Shown: positions 24,050-36,372 of the stretch, piece after piece | Numbering within the stretch: the first letter of the stretch is position 1 | Layout: every line of letters starts with the position of its first letter | Assembly: GCA_021801235.1 (NCBI GenBank) | Contig: JAJYYG010000105.1 | Coordinates: forward strand, 1-44,310 | Direction of reading: 5' to 3' | From: Actinomycetes bacterium | GTDB taxonomy: Bacteria; Actinomycetota; Acidimicrobiia; Acidimicrobiales; RAAP-2 | DNA: 44,310 bases | Program-made: the position numbers and the translations under genes | Notes under the pieces: model-generated | The model's database searches: none | Told to the model about the DNA's origin: nothing | The model's input: only the letters and a program-made list of their open reading frames with translations

Positions 24050-25558
24050 CTAGCGGAGCGCGAGGCGGCCCGGTTCGATGGGGGCCGGCAGCGCCGTGCC
24101 CCCCATCAGGTAACGGTCCACCGACGAGGCGGCCGACCGGCCCTCGGCGATCGCCCACACGATGAGGCTCTGCCCGCGGGTCATGTCACCGCAGACGAAG
24201 ACGCCCTCCACGTTGGTCGCCCACGAGGGATCGGCGACGACGCTCCCCCGGGCGTCGACCTCGAGACCGAGGTCCGCCACCACCCCCGTCCGCTCGGCGC
24301 CCAGGAACCCCATTGCCAGCAGGACCAGCTCGCACGGGAGCTCGAACGCGGAGCCGGGGACGGGCCGGAAGGTCGGACGGCCCGCGTCGTCCTCGGCCAG
24401 TTCGACCTCCTCGCCGCAGAGGGCCCGGACCCTTCCCTCCGGGTCGCCCACGAACGCCGTGGTCGTCACCGAGTAGAGCCGGTCGCCGCCCTCCTCGTGG
24501 GCCGCCGAGGTCCGCAGCACGACCGGCCAGGTCGGCCACGGATTGTCCGCACCCCGCCGGTCCGGCGGGCGCGGCATGATCTCGAGCTGGTGCACCGCCA
24601 GCGCACCCTGGCGGTGGGCGGTCCCCAGGCAGTCGGCTCCCGTGTCGCCGCCGCCGATGATCACCACGTGCCTCCCCTCGGCCGAGATCGGGCTCGCGGC
24701 CAGGCTGCCTTCCTGCACCAGGTTCGACGGTTTGAGGTAGTCCATCGCCCGGTGGATCCCGTCGAGGTCGCGCCCGGGGACGGAGAGGTCTCGTGGGAGC
24801 GTCGCTCCCCCGGCCAGCACCACCGCGTCGAACTCGTCGACCAGGGCATCCGGCGCGACGACCGCGACGTCCGGTGAGCAGGCGAACGGCACGGACGGGT
24901 CCGGAGCGCCCACCGACACCCCGCACCGGAACTCCACGCCTTCGGCCACCAGCTGATCGAGCCGCCGGTCGAGGACCGCCTTTTCCATCTTGAACTCGGG
25001 GATCCCGTAGCGGAGCAGGCCACCGGGCCGCTCGGCGCGCTCGAAGACCACCACCGCGTGACCTGCCCGGGTGAGCTGCTGGGCCGCAGCCAGCCCGGCG
25101 GGACCGGAGCCGACCACCGCCACCCGCTTGCCGGTGGGGGCGATGCGGTCGGCGGGTCGCACCCACCCTTCGGACCATGCCCGTTCGGCGATCTCCACCT
25201 CGATCCGCTCGATGGTCACCGGCTCCGCGTTGATCCCGAGGACGCACGAGCCCTCGCACGGGGCGGGGCAGAGCCGGCCGGTGAATTCGGGGAAGTTGTT
25301 GGTGGCGTGGAGCCGCTCGATCGCCTCGGACCAGTTGCCCCGGTAGACGAGGTCGTTCCACTCCGGGATCAGGTTGCCGAGCGGGCACCCCTCGTGGCAG
25401 AACGGGATGCCGCAGTCCATGCACCGGGCCCCCTGGTGCCGCACCGACTCCTCCGGGAACGGCTCGTAGACCTCCTTCCAGTCGCGCAGCCGGATGGCCA
25501 CCGGCCGACGTGACGGCAGTTCGCGCCCGTAGTCGAGGAACCCGGTGACCTCACCCAT
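24050..25558 (-). CDS. gltD: Glutamate synthase small subunit
   Basis: NADPH-oxidising beta subunit of glutamate synthase. The 502-residue product has two N-terminal cysteine clusters for Fe-S binding ([17 protein letters not shown] and CPAPCEGSC) and FAD and NADPH Rossmann motifs ([17 protein letters not shown] and [16 protein letters not shown]). It ends with the conserved [23 protein letters not shown] flavin motif. It passes electrons to GltB. The ATG overlaps the gltB stop by 8 nt, so the two genes form one operon with gltB first. The size matches standard GltD (about 480-500). Confidence 0.96.
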   Translation of the reverse strand: MGEVTGFLDYGRELPSRRPVAIRLRDWKEVYEPFPEESVRHQGARCMDCGIPFCHEGCPLGNLIPEWNDLVYRGNWSEAIERLHATNNFPEFTGRLCPAPCEGSCVLGINAEPVTIERIEVEIAERAWSEGWVRPADRIAPTGKRVAVVGSGPAGLAAAQQLTRAGHAVVVFERAERPGGLLRYGIPEFKMEKAVLDRRLDQLVAEGVEFRCGVSVGAPDPSVPFACSPDVAVVAPDALVDEFDAVVLAGGATLPRDLSVPGRDLDGIHRAMDYLKPSNLVQEGSLAASPISAEGRHVVIIGGGDTGADCLGTAHRQGALAVHQLEIMPRPPDRRGADNPWPTWPVVLRTSAAHEEGGDRLYSVTTTAFVGDPEGRVRALCGEEVELAEDDAGRPTFRPVPGSAFELPCELVLLAMGFLGAERTGVVADLGLEVDARGSVVADPSWATNVEGVFVCGDMTRGQSLIVWAIAEGRSAASSVDRYLMGGTALPAPIEPGRLALR

Positions 25559-28500
25559 GGGACGCCTCCATGACCGCCTCGTCGACGGACCGCCCTTCCG
25601 CGGCGGCGCGCTCTGTGGCCTCGAGCACCCGGCGGTAGTCCCGGGGCATGACCTTGGTGAACCGCTCCGCGCTGCTCATCCAGTCGGCCAGCAGCGCGGC
25701 CGCCACCGCCGACCCGGTCTCGTCGAGGTGGAGGAGGATCCGGTCCTTCAGCCAGGTGCGGTCGTCGGGCGTGAGCTCCTCCAGGTCCACCATCTCCGGG
25801 TTGACCTGGCGCCGGAGCTCGTCCGCGACGTCGTAGACGTAGGCGATGCCCCCGGACATGCCGGCGCCGAAGTTGCGGCCCGTCGGTCCGAGGACCACCA
25901 CCCGCCCACCCGTCATGTACTCGCACCCGTGGTCCCCGACCCCTTCGACCACCGCGATGGCGCCCGAGTTGCGCACGCAGAACCGCTCGCCCACCTGACC
26001 CCTGAGGAACACGTCCCCCGAGGTCGCCCCGTACAGGATGACGTTGCCGGCCACGATGTTGTCCTCGGCGGGGAACGTCGACTCCTCCGGCGGACGGACC
26101 ACGATGCGGCCACCGGACAGCCCCTTGCCCAGATAGTCGTTGGCGTCGCCGAGGAGTCGCATGGTGACGCCGCGGGGGACGAAGGCGCCGAAGCTCTGGC
26201 CGGCGGAGCCGCGGAAGGTCAGGTCGATCGTCCCGTCGGGGAGGCCTCTCCCCCCGTGCCGCCGGGTGATCTCGGAGCCGAGCAGGGTACCGACCGTCCG
26301 GTCCACGTTGCGCACGGCCAGCTCCGCCGCCACCGGTGTCCCCTCCTCGATGGCCGGGCGGCACGCTTCGAGGAACGCGTGGTCGAGCGCCCGGTCGAGC
26401 CCGTGGTCCTGCTCGGTGGTGCAGAAGCGCGCCGCCCCGTCGGCGAGGTCCGGGACCCGCAGGATCGGCGAGAAGTCGAGCCCCGACGCCTTCCAGTGGT
26501 CGACGGCCTCCACCGCGTCGAGGAGGTCGACCCGGCCGATCGCCTCCTCGAGCGACCGGAGACCGAGGGCAGCCAGGTACTCCCGGACCTCCGCGGCGAT
26601 GTACTCGAAGAAGGTCTCCACGAACTCGGGGGTGCCCGAGAAGCGCTCCCGCAGCCTCGGGTTCTGGGTGGCGATCCCCACCGGGCAGGTGTCGAGATGG
26701 CAGACCCGCATCATGATGCAACCGGACACCACCAGGGGGGCGGTGGAGAAGCCGTACTCCTCCGCCCCGAGCAACGCGGCGATCACCACGTCCCGGCCCG
26801 TCTTCATCTGGCCGTCCACCTGCACCACGATGCGGTCCCGGAGCCCGTTGGCCACCAAGGTCTGCTGCGTCTCGGCCAGCCCCAGCTCCCAGGGGATCCC
26901 CGCATGCTTCTGCGAGGTGAGCGGCGTGGCGCCGGTGCCGCCGTCGTGGCCGGAGATCAGGACCACGTCGGCGTGCGCCTTGGCCACGCCTGCCGCCACG
27001 GTGCCCACGCCGACCTCGGCCACCAGCTTGACGTGCACCCGGGCCCGGGGGTTGGCCGACTTGAGGTCGTGGATGAGCTGCGCGATGTCCTCGATCGAGT
27101 AGATGTCGTGATGGGGCGGAGGGGAGATGAGGCCCACGCCGGGCGTCGAGTACCGGGTCTTGGCGATCCACGGGGAGACCTTGTGCCCGGGGAGCTGACC
27201 GCCCTCGCCGGGCTTCGCGCCCTGGGCGATCTTGATCTGGATGTCGTCGGCGTTCACCAGGTACTCCGAGGTGACGCCGAACCGCCCCGAGGCCACCTGC
27301 TTGATGGCGCTCCGGCGCAGGTCGCCGTTGGCGTCGGGGGTGAACCGCTCCGGGTCCTCGCCCCCCTCCCCCGTGTTCGACCGGCCGCCGAGCCGGTTCA
27401 TGGCGATCGCCATCGTCTCGTGCGCCTCGGCCGAGATGGACCCGTAGGACATCGCCCCGGTCGAGAACCGGGCGATGATGGAAGCCGGCGCCTCGACCTC
27501 GTCGACGGGCAGGCTGGAGCGGCCCTCCGTCTTCAGCCGGAAGAGCCCCCGGAGCGTGGCGAGGCCCGCCGCCTGGTCGTCGACCGCGCGGCTGTACTCC
27601 TTGAAGATGTCGTACCGCCGTGCCCGGGTGGCGTGCTGGAGCTTGAAGACGCTCCGCGGGTTGAACAGGTGGATCTCCCCCTCCCGCCGCCACTGGTACT
27701 CACCACCCACCTCGCGGTCCCGGTGCGCCAGCTCGGTGGGGCGGTCGAGGTGGCGCAGCCGGTGCCGGGCGGCGACCTCGGCGGCCAACTGGTCGAGCCC
27801 GACACCCCCGATCCGGGACACCGTGCCGGAGAAGTACTCGTCCACCAGGGACTGTTCGAGCCCGACCGCCTCGAAGACCTGGGCGCCCGTGTAGGACGCC
27901 ACGGTCGAGATCCCCATTTTGGACATCACCTTCACGATCCCCTTGGACGCCGCCTTGATGTAGTTGCGCTGCGCCTGACGGGGGGTGACGCCCGCGAGCA
28001 GCCCACCGGCGATCATGTCGTCGATCGTCTCGAACGCCAGGTACGGGTTGATGGCGGCGGCGCCGAACCCCTTGAGGAGCGCCATGTGGTGGACCTCCCG
28101 GGCATCCCCCGACTCGACCACCAGTCCGACCTGGGTCCGGGTCCTCTCGCGCACCAGGTGGTGGTGCACGGCGGACACCAGCAGGAGCGAGGGGATCGGG
28201 GCGAGCTCCGCGGTCGAGTTGCGATCGGAGAGGACGATGATGTTGGCGCCGTCGGCGATGGCCGCGCTGACCTGCGCCCGGACGTCCTCGATGGCGTCGC
28301 GCAGGCCGTCGCCGCCGCGCCCCACCTCGAACATCCCGTCGACCGCGAACGCCCGGAACCCCGGCGTCAGACCGTCCTCGTGCACGTAGAGCAGCTTGGC
28401 CAGGTCGTCGTTGTCGATCACCGGCATGGGCAGGACGATCTGCCTGCACGATGCGGCGGTCGGCTCGAGCAGGTTCGCCTCCGGCCCGAGCGTGGAGGTG

Positions 28501-30176
28501 AGCGACGTCACCAGCTCCTCCCGGATGGCGTCGAGCGGCGGGTTGGTCACCTGGGCGAACAGCTGGGTGAAGTAGTCGAAGAGCAGGCGCGGCCGCTCCG
28601 AGAGGACGGCGATGGCCGCATCCGATCCCATCGAGCCGATCGGCTCGGCCCCCGTCCGCGCCATCGGCCCGAGGATCAGCCTGAGCTCCTCGTCCGTGTA
28701 CCCGAACAGGCGCTGGCGGCCGACGACGGACGCGTGCTGCGGCACCAGCATCGTCTTGGGCGGGAGGTCGTCGAGCTCCCACTGGCCCGCCTCGAGCCAG
28801 TGTGCGTAGGGCTGCTCGGCCGACAGGGCCTCCTTGATCTCGTCGTCGTCGACGATCCTTCCCGCCGCCGTGTCCACCAGGAACATCCGGCCGGGCTGCA
28901 GCCGCCCCTTCCGCACCACCTTCTCCGGCGAGACGTCGAGGACGCCGACCTCGCTGGCCAGCACCACCAGGCCGTCGTCGGTCACCCAGTAGCGCGCCGG
29001 GCGGAGCCCGTTGCGGTCCAGCACCGCGCCGATGGTCGTCCCGTCGGTGAAGGCGACCGCGGCCGGACCGTCCCACGGCTCCATCAAGGAGGCGTGGTAG
29101 CGGTAGAACGCCCGACGTGCCGGGTCCATCGTCCGGTGGTTCTCCCACGCCTCGGGGATCATCATCAGCACCGCGTGGTGCAGAGGACGGCCGCCGAGAT
29201 GGAGGAGCTCCAGCACCTCGTCGAAGGAGGCGGAGTCGCTGGCGCCCGGGGTGACCACCGGGAAGCAGCGCTCGAGACCGGGGATGAGCGGGGTGGCGCA
29301 CAGCGCCTCACGGGCCCGCATCCAGTTCCGGTTCCCCGCCAGCGTGTTGATCTCTCCGTTGTGGGCGAGGTACCGGTACGGGTGCGCCAGCGGCCACGAC
29401 GGGAACGTGTTCGTCGAGAACCGCGAGTGGACCAGCGCCAGCCCGCTCGTCATCCGGTCGTCGGAGAGGTCCGGGTAGAACTCCGCCAGTTGGTGGGACG
29501 TGAGCATCCCCTTGTAGACGACGGTCCGGGCCGACAGGGACGCCAGGTAGCAGCCTTCGACCTCGTGCTCGGCGCGCTTGCGGAGCACGTACACCGCCCG
29601 GTCGACCGCCAGGGCGGATCCGGCTTCGGGCAGCTCGTCCGGGGACGCCACGGTCACGAAGCACTGCTGGAACGAGGGCATGTCGGCACGGGCCACCGAA
29701 CCCAGCTGGCCGGTCTCCACCGGGACGTCCCTCCAGCCCAGGACGACCAGGTCCTCCTCGTCGGCGATCGTCTCGATCCGCAGTCGCGCCTTGGCCGCCT
29801 CCGATGGATCCCGGGGCAGGAAGGCGACCCCGGTGGCGTAGCGGCCCGGAGCCGGGAGCGCGAAGTCGACGACCTCCCGATAGAAGGCGTCGGGGACCTG
29901 GAGCAGGATGCCGGCCCCGTCGCCGCTGTCCTCCTCGCTGCCGGTCGCCCCCCGGTGGGCCAGGTGCTCGAGGGCGGTGATCGCCTGGAGCACCAGCCGG
30001 TGACTGCGGCGACCGTGCAGATCGGCCACCAGGGCGATCCCGCAGGCGTCGTGCTCGAAGCGGGGGTCGTACAGCCCTCCGGTGGGCGGACGGGTCGCAC
30101 CTCCGGACCGGGGGTGGTCGCCGGCATCCGGGCCAGGGGTGCCGGAAGAGAGGTGCTGGTCGGGGACTGTCGTCAT
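25551..30176 (-). CDS. gltB: Glutamate synthase large subunit
   Basis: Alpha subunit of NADPH-GOGAT, converting glutamine plus 2-oxoglutarate to two glutamates. The 1541-residue product has a 44-residue propeptide and Cys45 as the N-terminal nucleophile ([12 protein letters not shown]) of the class II amidotransferase domain. A central domain, an FMN-binding synthase domain, and the [3Fe-4S] cysteines 1153, 1159 and 1164 ([15 protein letters not shown]) follow. The C-terminal GXGXG helix domain has the family glycine repeats. The ATG at 30176 has GGAGCACCC in front. Promoter-like TATCAT lies about 70 bp upstream. The link of GltB to GarA (42.1 kb) is known in mycobacteria but only inferred here. 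Confidence 0.97.
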   Translation of the reverse strand: MTTVPDQHLSSGTPGPDAGDHPRSGGATRPPTGGLYDPRFEHDACGIALVADLHGRRSHRLVLQAITALEHLAHRGATGSEEDSGDGAGILLQVPDAFYREVVDFALPAPGRYATGVAFLPRDPSEAAKARLRIETIADEEDLVVLGWRDVPVETGQLGSVARADMPSFQQCFVTVASPDELPEAGSALAVDRAVYVLRKRAEHEVEGCYLASLSARTVVYKGMLTSHQLAEFYPDLSDDRMTSGLALVHSRFSTNTFPSWPLAHPYRYLAHNGEINTLAGNRNWMRAREALCATPLIPGLERCFPVVTPGASDSASFDEVLELLHLGGRPLHHAVLMMIPEAWENHRTMDPARRAFYRYHASLMEPWDGPAAVAFTDGTTIGAVLDRNGLRPARYWVTDDGLVVLASEVGVLDVSPEKVVRKGRLQPGRMFLVDTAAGRIVDDDEIKEALSAEQPYAHWLEAGQWELDDLPPKTMLVPQHASVVGRQRLFGYTDEELRLILGPMARTGAEPIGSMGSDAAIAVLSERPRLLFDYFTQLFAQVTNPPLDAIREELVTSLTSTLGPEANLLEPTAASCRQIVLPMPVIDNDDLAKLLYVHEDGLTPGFRAFAVDGMFEVGRGGDGLRDAIEDVRAQVSAAIADGANIIVLSDRNSTAELAPIPSLLLVSAVHHHLVRERTRTQVGLVVESGDAREVHHMALLKGFGAAAINPYLAFETIDDMIAGGLLAGVTPRQAQRNYIKAASKGIVKVMSKMGISTVASYTGAQVFEAVGLEQSLVDEYFSGTVSRIGGVGLDQLAAEVAARHRLRHLDRPTELAHRDREVGGEYQWRREGEIHLFNPRSVFKLQHATRARRYDIFKEYSRAVDDQAAGLATLRGLFRLKTEGRSSLPVDEVEAPASIIARFSTGAMSYGSISAEAHETMAIAMNRLGGRSNTGEGGEDPERFTPDANGDLRRSAIKQVASGRFGVTSEYLVNADDIQIKIAQGAKPGEGGQLPGHKVSPWIAKTRYSTPGVGLISPPPHHDIYSIEDIAQLIHDLKSANPRARVHVKLVAEVGVGTVAAGVAKAHADVVLISGHDGGTGATPLTSQKHAGIPWELGLAETQQTLVANGLRDRIVVQVDGQMKTGRDVVIAALLGAEEYGFSTAPLVVSGCIMMRVCHLDTCPVGIATQNPRLRERFSGTPEFVETFFEYIAAEVREYLAALGLRSLEEAIGRVDLLDAVEAVDHWKASGLDFSPILRVPDLADGAARFCTTEQDHGLDRALDHAFLEACRPAIEEGTPVAAELAVRNVDRTVGTLLGSEITRRHGGRGLPDGTIDLTFRGSAGQSFGAFVPRGVTMRLLGDANDYLGKGLSGGRIVVRPPEESTFPAEDNIVAGNVILYGATSGDVFLRGQVGERFCVRNSGAIAVVEGVGDHGCEYMTGGRVVVLGPTGRNFGAGMSGGIAYVYDVADELRRQVNPEMVDLEELTPDDRTWLKDRILLHLDETGSAVAAALLADWMSSAERFTKVMPRDYRRVLEATERAAAEGRSVDEAVMEASHG

Positions 30177-30242
30177 GGGTGCTCCATCGTGGACGGTGGA
30201 TCAGGACGCTCGGGACGACGTTGGCCCAAATGCGGTCCACCG

Positions 30243-30248
30243 ATGATA
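30243..30248 (-). promoter_or_regulatory. -10-like element of gltB-gltD
   Basis: TATCAT on the minus strand, about 66 nt before the gltB ATG. It predicts a leader of roughly 60 nt. No riboswitch-like fold was recognised in it. Confidence 0.4.
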
Positions 30249-30298
30249 CACGGCGCAGCCCCGCCCGGCGCGGGGCGAGCCGGGTGCCACGGTCGTCC

Positions 30299-30304
30299 TA
30301 CGAT
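30299..30304 (+). promoter_or_regulatory. -10-like element of thiO
   Basis: TACGAT, 6 nt before the thiO GTG, in leaderless spacing. It leaves no room for a leader riboswitch if this is the main promoter. Confidence 0.55.
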
Positions 30305-30310
30305 GGCGGC

Positions 30311-31485
30311 GTGCCCGTTCCCCGCTCAGACGACGTGACGGTCGTCGGAGGTGGTGTCGTCGGGCTGTCGATCGCCTGGCAGGCGGCGACCACCGGCCGC
30401 TCCGTCGCCGTGGTGGACGCCGAACCGGGCCGCGGATCCTCCTGGGCCGCCGCAGGCATGCTCGCCCCGGCCGGCGAGGCGCACTTCGGCGAAGACCCCC
30501 TGGCCCGCCTCAACGTGGCTGCCGCCGCGCGGTGGCCGGCGTTCGCCCGCGACCTCGAGGAGGCCTCCGACAGCTCCGTCGGCTACCGGGCGGACGGCAC
30601 CCTGCTCGTGGCCGTGGACCACGCCGACCGCCAGGCCGTCGACGACCTGCTCCGCTACCAGCTCGAGCTCGGGCTCGACGCCTCCCGGCTCACCGCCAGC
30701 GAGTGCCGGCACCTCGAACCGCTCCTGACCCCCGGCGTCAGCGGGGGTGCCGAGTTCCGCCACGACCACCAGGTCGACAACCGGGCGGTGGTCCGGGCGC
30801 TCCTTGACGCCTGCCGGGCGGCGGGCGTCGTCTTCGTCTCCGACCGGGTCCGCGGCATCGTCACCAGACGCGGCCGGATCGAGCGGGTCGACCTGGAGGG
30901 GGGCGGGTTCCGGGCCACCGTCGCGGTGGTCCTCGCCGCCGGTGCCTGGTCCGGGACGATCGCGGGAGTCCCCTCTCCCTCGGTCCCGCCGGTCCGGCCG
31001 GTCCGGGGGCTGACCCTGCGCCTCCGGGCGGAGGGGACGACCGGGACGCTCGCCCGGACCGTGCGCGGGGCCGTCCACGGAAGGCACTGCTACCTGGTCC
31101 CCCGGAACGACGGCTCCCTGGTGGTGGGGGCGACCTCCGAGGAGAAGGGGTTCGACCTCAGCGTTCCCGTGGGAGCCACCGCGGTGCTGCTCGCGGACGC
31201 GCGCGAGCTGTTCCCGGCCCTGGACGAGTACGCACTGGTCGAGCTGGCCACCGGGCTCCGGCCCGGTTCACCCGACAACGCACCCATCGTCGGACGCGCG
31301 TCCCCGGAGGGCCTGGTCGTCGCCACCGGCCACTACCGCAACGGGTTCCTGCTGGCACCGGTCACCGCCGACGCGGTGGTGGCCCTGCTGGACGGCGCCC
31401 CGGATGTCGAGGCGTTCCGTCCCTTTACCCCCGAGCGGTTCGGACCGGAGCGGGCGGGCCCCACCCCGGCGGAGGCTGGTGCCCG

Positions 31486-31489
<4 letters not shown>
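30311..31489 (+). CDS. thiO: Glycine oxidase ThiO
   Basis: FAD-dependent oxidase that turns glycine into the dehydroglycine used to form the thiazole of thiamine. The 392-residue product has the N-terminal FAD motif VTVVGGGVVGLSIAWQA (about 9-25) and GSSWAAAGMLAP. DAO-family features follow: VDNRAVVRALLDA, PVRGLTLRLR, YLVPRNDGSLVVGATSEEKGF and TGHYRNGFLLAPVTADAV. An earlier in-frame start exists, but the GTG at 30311 fits the family N-terminus and a leaderless promoter. Its stop overlaps the thiS start (GTGA). It is divergent from gltB, 134 bp away. Confidence 0.93.
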
Positions 31490-33441
<1,952 letters not shown>

Positions 33442-33454
33442 CAGCGGGGATGAC

Positions 33455-33482
33455 AGCGGCCGGGTCTCACGACCCGGCCGCT
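33455..33482 (+). terminator. Strong hairpin after thiD
   Basis: A 12-bp perfect stem (AGCGGCCGGGTC with GACCCGGCCGCT) and a 4-nt loop, 13 nt after the thiD stop. There is no T-tract; C-rich sequence follows. This is a common form of presumed terminator in GC-rich actinobacteria. Confidence 0.6.
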
Positions 33483-33695
33483 CCCCCACCCCGTCACAGG
33501 AACCTCCACCCGGAACCGGGTGTCCCCTCCTGATCGCACCGTCGTCACGGTGCCTTCGCACGGGACATTCTGATCCAAACTAAGAAGAAAGTAAACTCCC
33601 CGTGAACAGGGATTATTCCCGATGGGTGCAGGTGTCCCGCCGGCCGGGCTCCCGAGGTGGGCGGTCGCTGGATTGTGCGCCCCACGGCGGACCCG

Positions 33696-33701
33696 TAGCG
33701 T
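33696..33701 (+). promoter_or_regulatory. -10-like element of the 130-residue membrane protein
   Basis: TAGCGT, 7 nt before the ATG at 33709, in leaderless spacing. Confidence 0.5.
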
Positions 33702-33708
33702 GACCGGC

Positions 33709-34101
33709 ATGGAGCTCCGCACGACCCGGACCGTCGCCCGCCTCATCGCCTGGGGCCGCATCTCGATCGGCTGCACCGCCCTGGTGGCGCCGGTGCCCGT
33801 CACCCGACCGTGGGTCGGCGACGCGGCGGAGTCGGGAGCCGCCAAGCTGTTGGCGAGGACCATGGGTGGGCGCGACCTGGCCCTCGGAGTCGGCACGTTG
33901 CGGGCTCTCGGCGTCTCCGACGCCGAGGGGAGGCCCTGGGTGGCGCTCGGCGGCGTGGCGGACACGGTCGACCTCCTCGCCACCGTGATCGCCTTCTCCC
34001 AGCTCCCCCGACGCTCCCGCTGGGGCATCCTGGCCCTCACGTCCGGTGCCGCCCTGGTCTCCATCCGGGCGGCGATCACCCTCGATGCGCCGGTGCCGTG
34101 A
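33709..34101 (+). CDS. Small membrane protein of unknown function
   Basis: A 130-residue protein with an N-terminal RxxxWGRISIG segment, then AKLLARTMGGRDLALGVGTLRAL and two to three moderately hydrophobic segments (about 15-30, 78-98 and 106-124). The pattern 'LARxxGxRDLALGxGxLxAL' recurs in small actinobacterial membrane proteins of the DUF4267 type; I assign this by resemblance only. A GTG or ATG further upstream exists (ATG 33622), but the internal ATG has the promoter signal. It is followed after 28 bp by another gene with its own -10-like element. Confidence 0.65.
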   Translation: MELRTTRTVARLIAWGRISIGCTALVAPVPVTRPWVGDAAESGAAKLLARTMGGRDLALGVGTLRALGVSDAEGRPWVALGGVADTVDLLATVIAFSQLPRRSRWGILALTSGAALVSIRAAITLDAPVP

Positions 34102-34114
34102 CACGGTGGGCCGG

Positions 34115-34120
34115 TACACT
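34115..34120 (+). promoter_or_regulatory. -10-like element of the 219-residue membrane protein
   Basis: TACACT, 9 nt before the ATG at 34130. Confidence 0.45.
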
Positions 34121-34129
34121 GGCGGAGCG

Positions 34130-34789
34130 ATGACGACCGCCCCCGGGACAAGCCCCGCCCCGGCTCCCGGCAGGGACGCAGCCGCTCCGGGGAGCCCCAC
34201 CGGCGCCGGGGCGCCGGAGCCGAGGTTCGAGCGGGTGACGGTGCGGGGCCCCGCCCTCGTGGTCCTCGGCATCGCCGTCTTCATCCTGATCGCAGGGGCG
34301 GTGGCCTCGGCGTTGGCCACGTCGGCTCCGGCGACGTTGGCGCTGCGGTCGATCACCATCCCCGACGGCACGGTGGTGGGGCTCACCCCGGCCGCGACCG
34401 CCCTGGCCCCGATCGTCGACGCCCAGCCGCCGTCCGACATCCTCGCCAACCTGGCCGTCCCGGCCGGGAGCCACCGCACCGGATGGGTCAACTCGGACCA
34501 GGGAACCACCCTCTACGACCGGTGGGCCTCCTTCACCACCGGGCTCGCCTCCGATCAGGTGGTGAGCCTCTACCGGACCCTTCTGCCCCGTCTGGGTTGG
34601 AAGATCACCTACCAGGGACCCGCTTCGAGCGGCGTGCCCGGCGAGACGGCCGGGGCGACCGAGCTCCTGGCCAGCCGGGGGAGCAACGACGGGTACTACT
34701 GGGAGGTCGGGGCCGTCGTCGCTCCCGGCGCCAGTTCCGGCACCACCGCCTTCACCGTGGTGCTCTATGAACAGTCCGGTTCGGAGTGA
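34130..34789 (+). CDS. Membrane-anchored protein of unknown function
   Basis: A 219-residue protein that I do not recognise. A Pro/Ala/Gly-rich cytoplasmic N-terminus (about 1-38) precedes one membrane segment (about 41-64, ALVVLGIAVFILIAGAVASAL). An extracytoplasmic domain follows, including a VVSLYRTLLPRLGWKITYQGP stretch and a final TAFTVVLYEQSGSE strand. The 'Y...LLP..GW' region resembles extracytoplasmic sensor-like folds in small actinobacterial proteins, but no family can be named. It converges on the GT87-like gene, 10 bp away. Confidence 0.65.
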   Translation: MTTAPGTSPAPAPGRDAAAPGSPTGAGAPEPRFERVTVRGPALVVLGIAVFILIAGAVASALATSAPATLALRSITIPDGTVVGLTPAATALAPIVDAQPPSDILANLAVPAGSHRTGWVNSDQGTTLYDRWASFTTGLASDQVVSLYRTLLPRLGWKITYQGPASSGVPGETAGATELLASRGSNDGYYWEVGAVVAPGASSGTTAFTVVLYEQSGSE

Positions 34790-34799
34790 GGCGGACCGC

Positions 34800-36281
34800 T
34801 CAGGGCACCGCGGCCGGCTCGACGGTGACGCCCGGGGCGGGCTCGTCGCGGGGCTTGACCAGCTCGGGGGTGTCCGACCTGCGGAGCAGCCAGGCCCAGA
34901 CGAACAGGTTGACCGGGTAGAGCAGGTACCCCACCCTGGTGGCCGGGGCGAGCAGGATCGCGGCGAGCATGAGCCAACCCGTGAGGCTCGCGGCTCCGGC
35001 GGCGTCGGTCGGTCGCCGCCGGACGAGCAGCCAGACCAGCACGCAGGCCCCGACCGCCGCCACCGTCAGGACGTACGCCCGATGGGCTCCGGGGAAGGCG
35101 GAGACGAACAGGTGGCCGGGCAGGGCGCTCGCCGCCGGGGACGCCACCCCGGCCAGCCCGAGCGGAAAACGGATCACGTTGTCGATGAACGCAGCCGGGT
35201 TCCGCAGGGCGACCGGGACCACAACCGGGACGACGACCAGCGCGGCTCCGGCGAGATACCGCCAGACGGCATGCCGGGTCTCCGGGTCGACGACGACGAA
35301 GATGGCCAGTCCGGCGAGGGGCCACGCCGTGAACTTCAACGAAGAGGCCGCCCCGAACGCGAGACCGGCCAGGAACGGTTTCCGGCGCTGGAGCGCCACC
35401 AGCCCGGCCAGCATCAGCGCCACCACCGGCATGTCGTCGCCGCCGGTGGCCAGCGGGAGCGCCGCCGGAGGGAGCACCGTGAGGACCTGGAGCGCCCGGT
35501 AGCGCGCGTCGGTGGCAGGGCGGAGGCGGCTCAGCGCCACCACCGTGACCAGCGCGGTGAACAAGAGGAACTGGATCCGGGCATCGGTCAGGCGTGCCGT
35601 CACCTTGCTGCCGCTGGAGAACCCGAAGAGCACCATTCCCGGGAGGTAGGGGTAGTACAGCTCGTAGACGGGGACCGCGCTCTGGTGGATGAGGATCCGA
35701 CCGTTCTTGTCCACGACCTGGTAGGGGTCCTTCCCGGCGTCGACCCGGACACCGGCCCGCTCCACCACCAGCACCTCGGGCTGCACGTGGGCGGCGACGT
35801 TCCCTTCGGACGCCCAGACCACCTCCAGGGCGAGCGGGACCACGGTGGCGCCGATCAGGACCACGAGGAAGGCGACGACGCGCGACGCCCGGACGATCCC
35901 CGTCCCCCTGTCCTTCGGCGAACCGAACGGGTCGGTAGGAGAGGACCGCACCGGAGCAGGACCGTCCGCCGGTGGGGCCGTGGGTGGGGTTGTGGGGTCG
36001 CGGTCACCGGGTTCCACCAGGCGTGCCGCTCCGGTGCGCCGACCTGCGAACCACGCCACCACCGCCATCCCGACCGCCGCTGCGGCGTAGGGCCCCACCG
36101 CCATCTCCCCCCACTGCCGGTAGAGCGGGATCCCCGCCACCAGGGCGGTGACGGCGGCGAAGCAGGCGGACATCGCGTAGACCAGGGCATCCCGCCACTC
36201 GAACGAGAGGTGGTGCACCCGATCGGCCACCCGGGTGCGGAGGGACCGCACCCGGGACTGCCCGGGCCCGGCCGGGCTCAC
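34800..36281 (-). CDS. Polytopic membrane protein, GT87-like (GT-C) glycosyltransferase
   Basis: A 493-residue integral membrane protein with about ten hydrophobic segments. It is probably a polyprenyl-phosphate-sugar-dependent glycosyltransferase of the GT-C/GT87 (DUF2029) type. A large loop after the third segment contains DAGKDPYQVV and YYPYLPG, matching the acceptor/donor loop of this group (an 'NDPYxxx..YPPxxx'-like pattern). A 45-residue Pro/Asp-rich stretch (about 88-128) separates the first two membrane segments from the rest. The GTG start is not well supported by a ribosome-binding site. Acceptor and sugar are unknown. Confidence 0.7.
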   Translation of the reverse strand: MSPAGPGQSRVRSLRTRVADRVHHLSFEWRDALVYAMSACFAAVTALVAGIPLYRQWGEMAVGPYAAAAVGMAVVAWFAGRRTGAARLVEPGDRDPTTPPTAPPADGPAPVRSSPTDPFGSPKDRGTGIVRASRVVAFLVVLIGATVVPLALEVVWASEGNVAAHVQPEVLVVERAGVRVDAGKDPYQVVDKNGRILIHQSAVPVYELYYPYLPGMVLFGFSSGSKVTARLTDARIQFLLFTALVTVVALSRLRPATDARYRALQVLTVLPPAALPLATGGDDMPVVALMLAGLVALQRRKPFLAGLAFGAASSLKFTAWPLAGLAIFVVVDPETRHAVWRYLAGAALVVVPVVVPVALRNPAAFIDNVIRFPLGLAGVASPAASALPGHLFVSAFPGAHRAYVLTVAAVGACVLVWLLVRRRPTDAAGAASLTGWLMLAAILLAPATRVGYLLYPVNLFVWAWLLRRSDTPELVKPRDEPAPGVTVEPAAVP

Positions 36282-36372
36282 CGGGCCGGTCCCACCGGCA
36301 GCGGCACTCCCACGATGTGAACCCGGTCCTCACGCGGCGGCACAGGCGACCGTACCACCGTCGCCCCCCCGC

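Larger units (their letters stand above)
33442..33708. other. Structured, partly AT-rich intergenic region after thiD
   Basis: 267 bp without a clear gene. After the terminator-like hairpin come two more stems: 33507-33522 (CACCCGG/CCGGGTG) and 33536-33553 (GCACCGT/ACGGTGC). A stretch unusually rich in A and T follows (about 33566-33620), containing TAAACT at 33592-33597 and the inverted repeat GGGATTATTCCC at 33609-33620. The end of the gap carries the promoter element of the next gene. Function is unknown. Confidence 0.55.

Noticed and set aside
15844-24158. Several very long frames (over 900 codons) on both strands across fbiC, the acyl-CoA synthetase, the oxidoreductase and glutamate synthase.
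   Set aside because: They arise because stop codons are rare at this GC content. They are rich in Arg, Gly, Pro and His, and the genes on the other frames carry complete family motifs.
30177-30310. A TPP riboswitch ahead of the thiamine genes.
   Set aside because: The conserved blocks are absent and the promoter-like hexamer is 6 nt before the thiO start.
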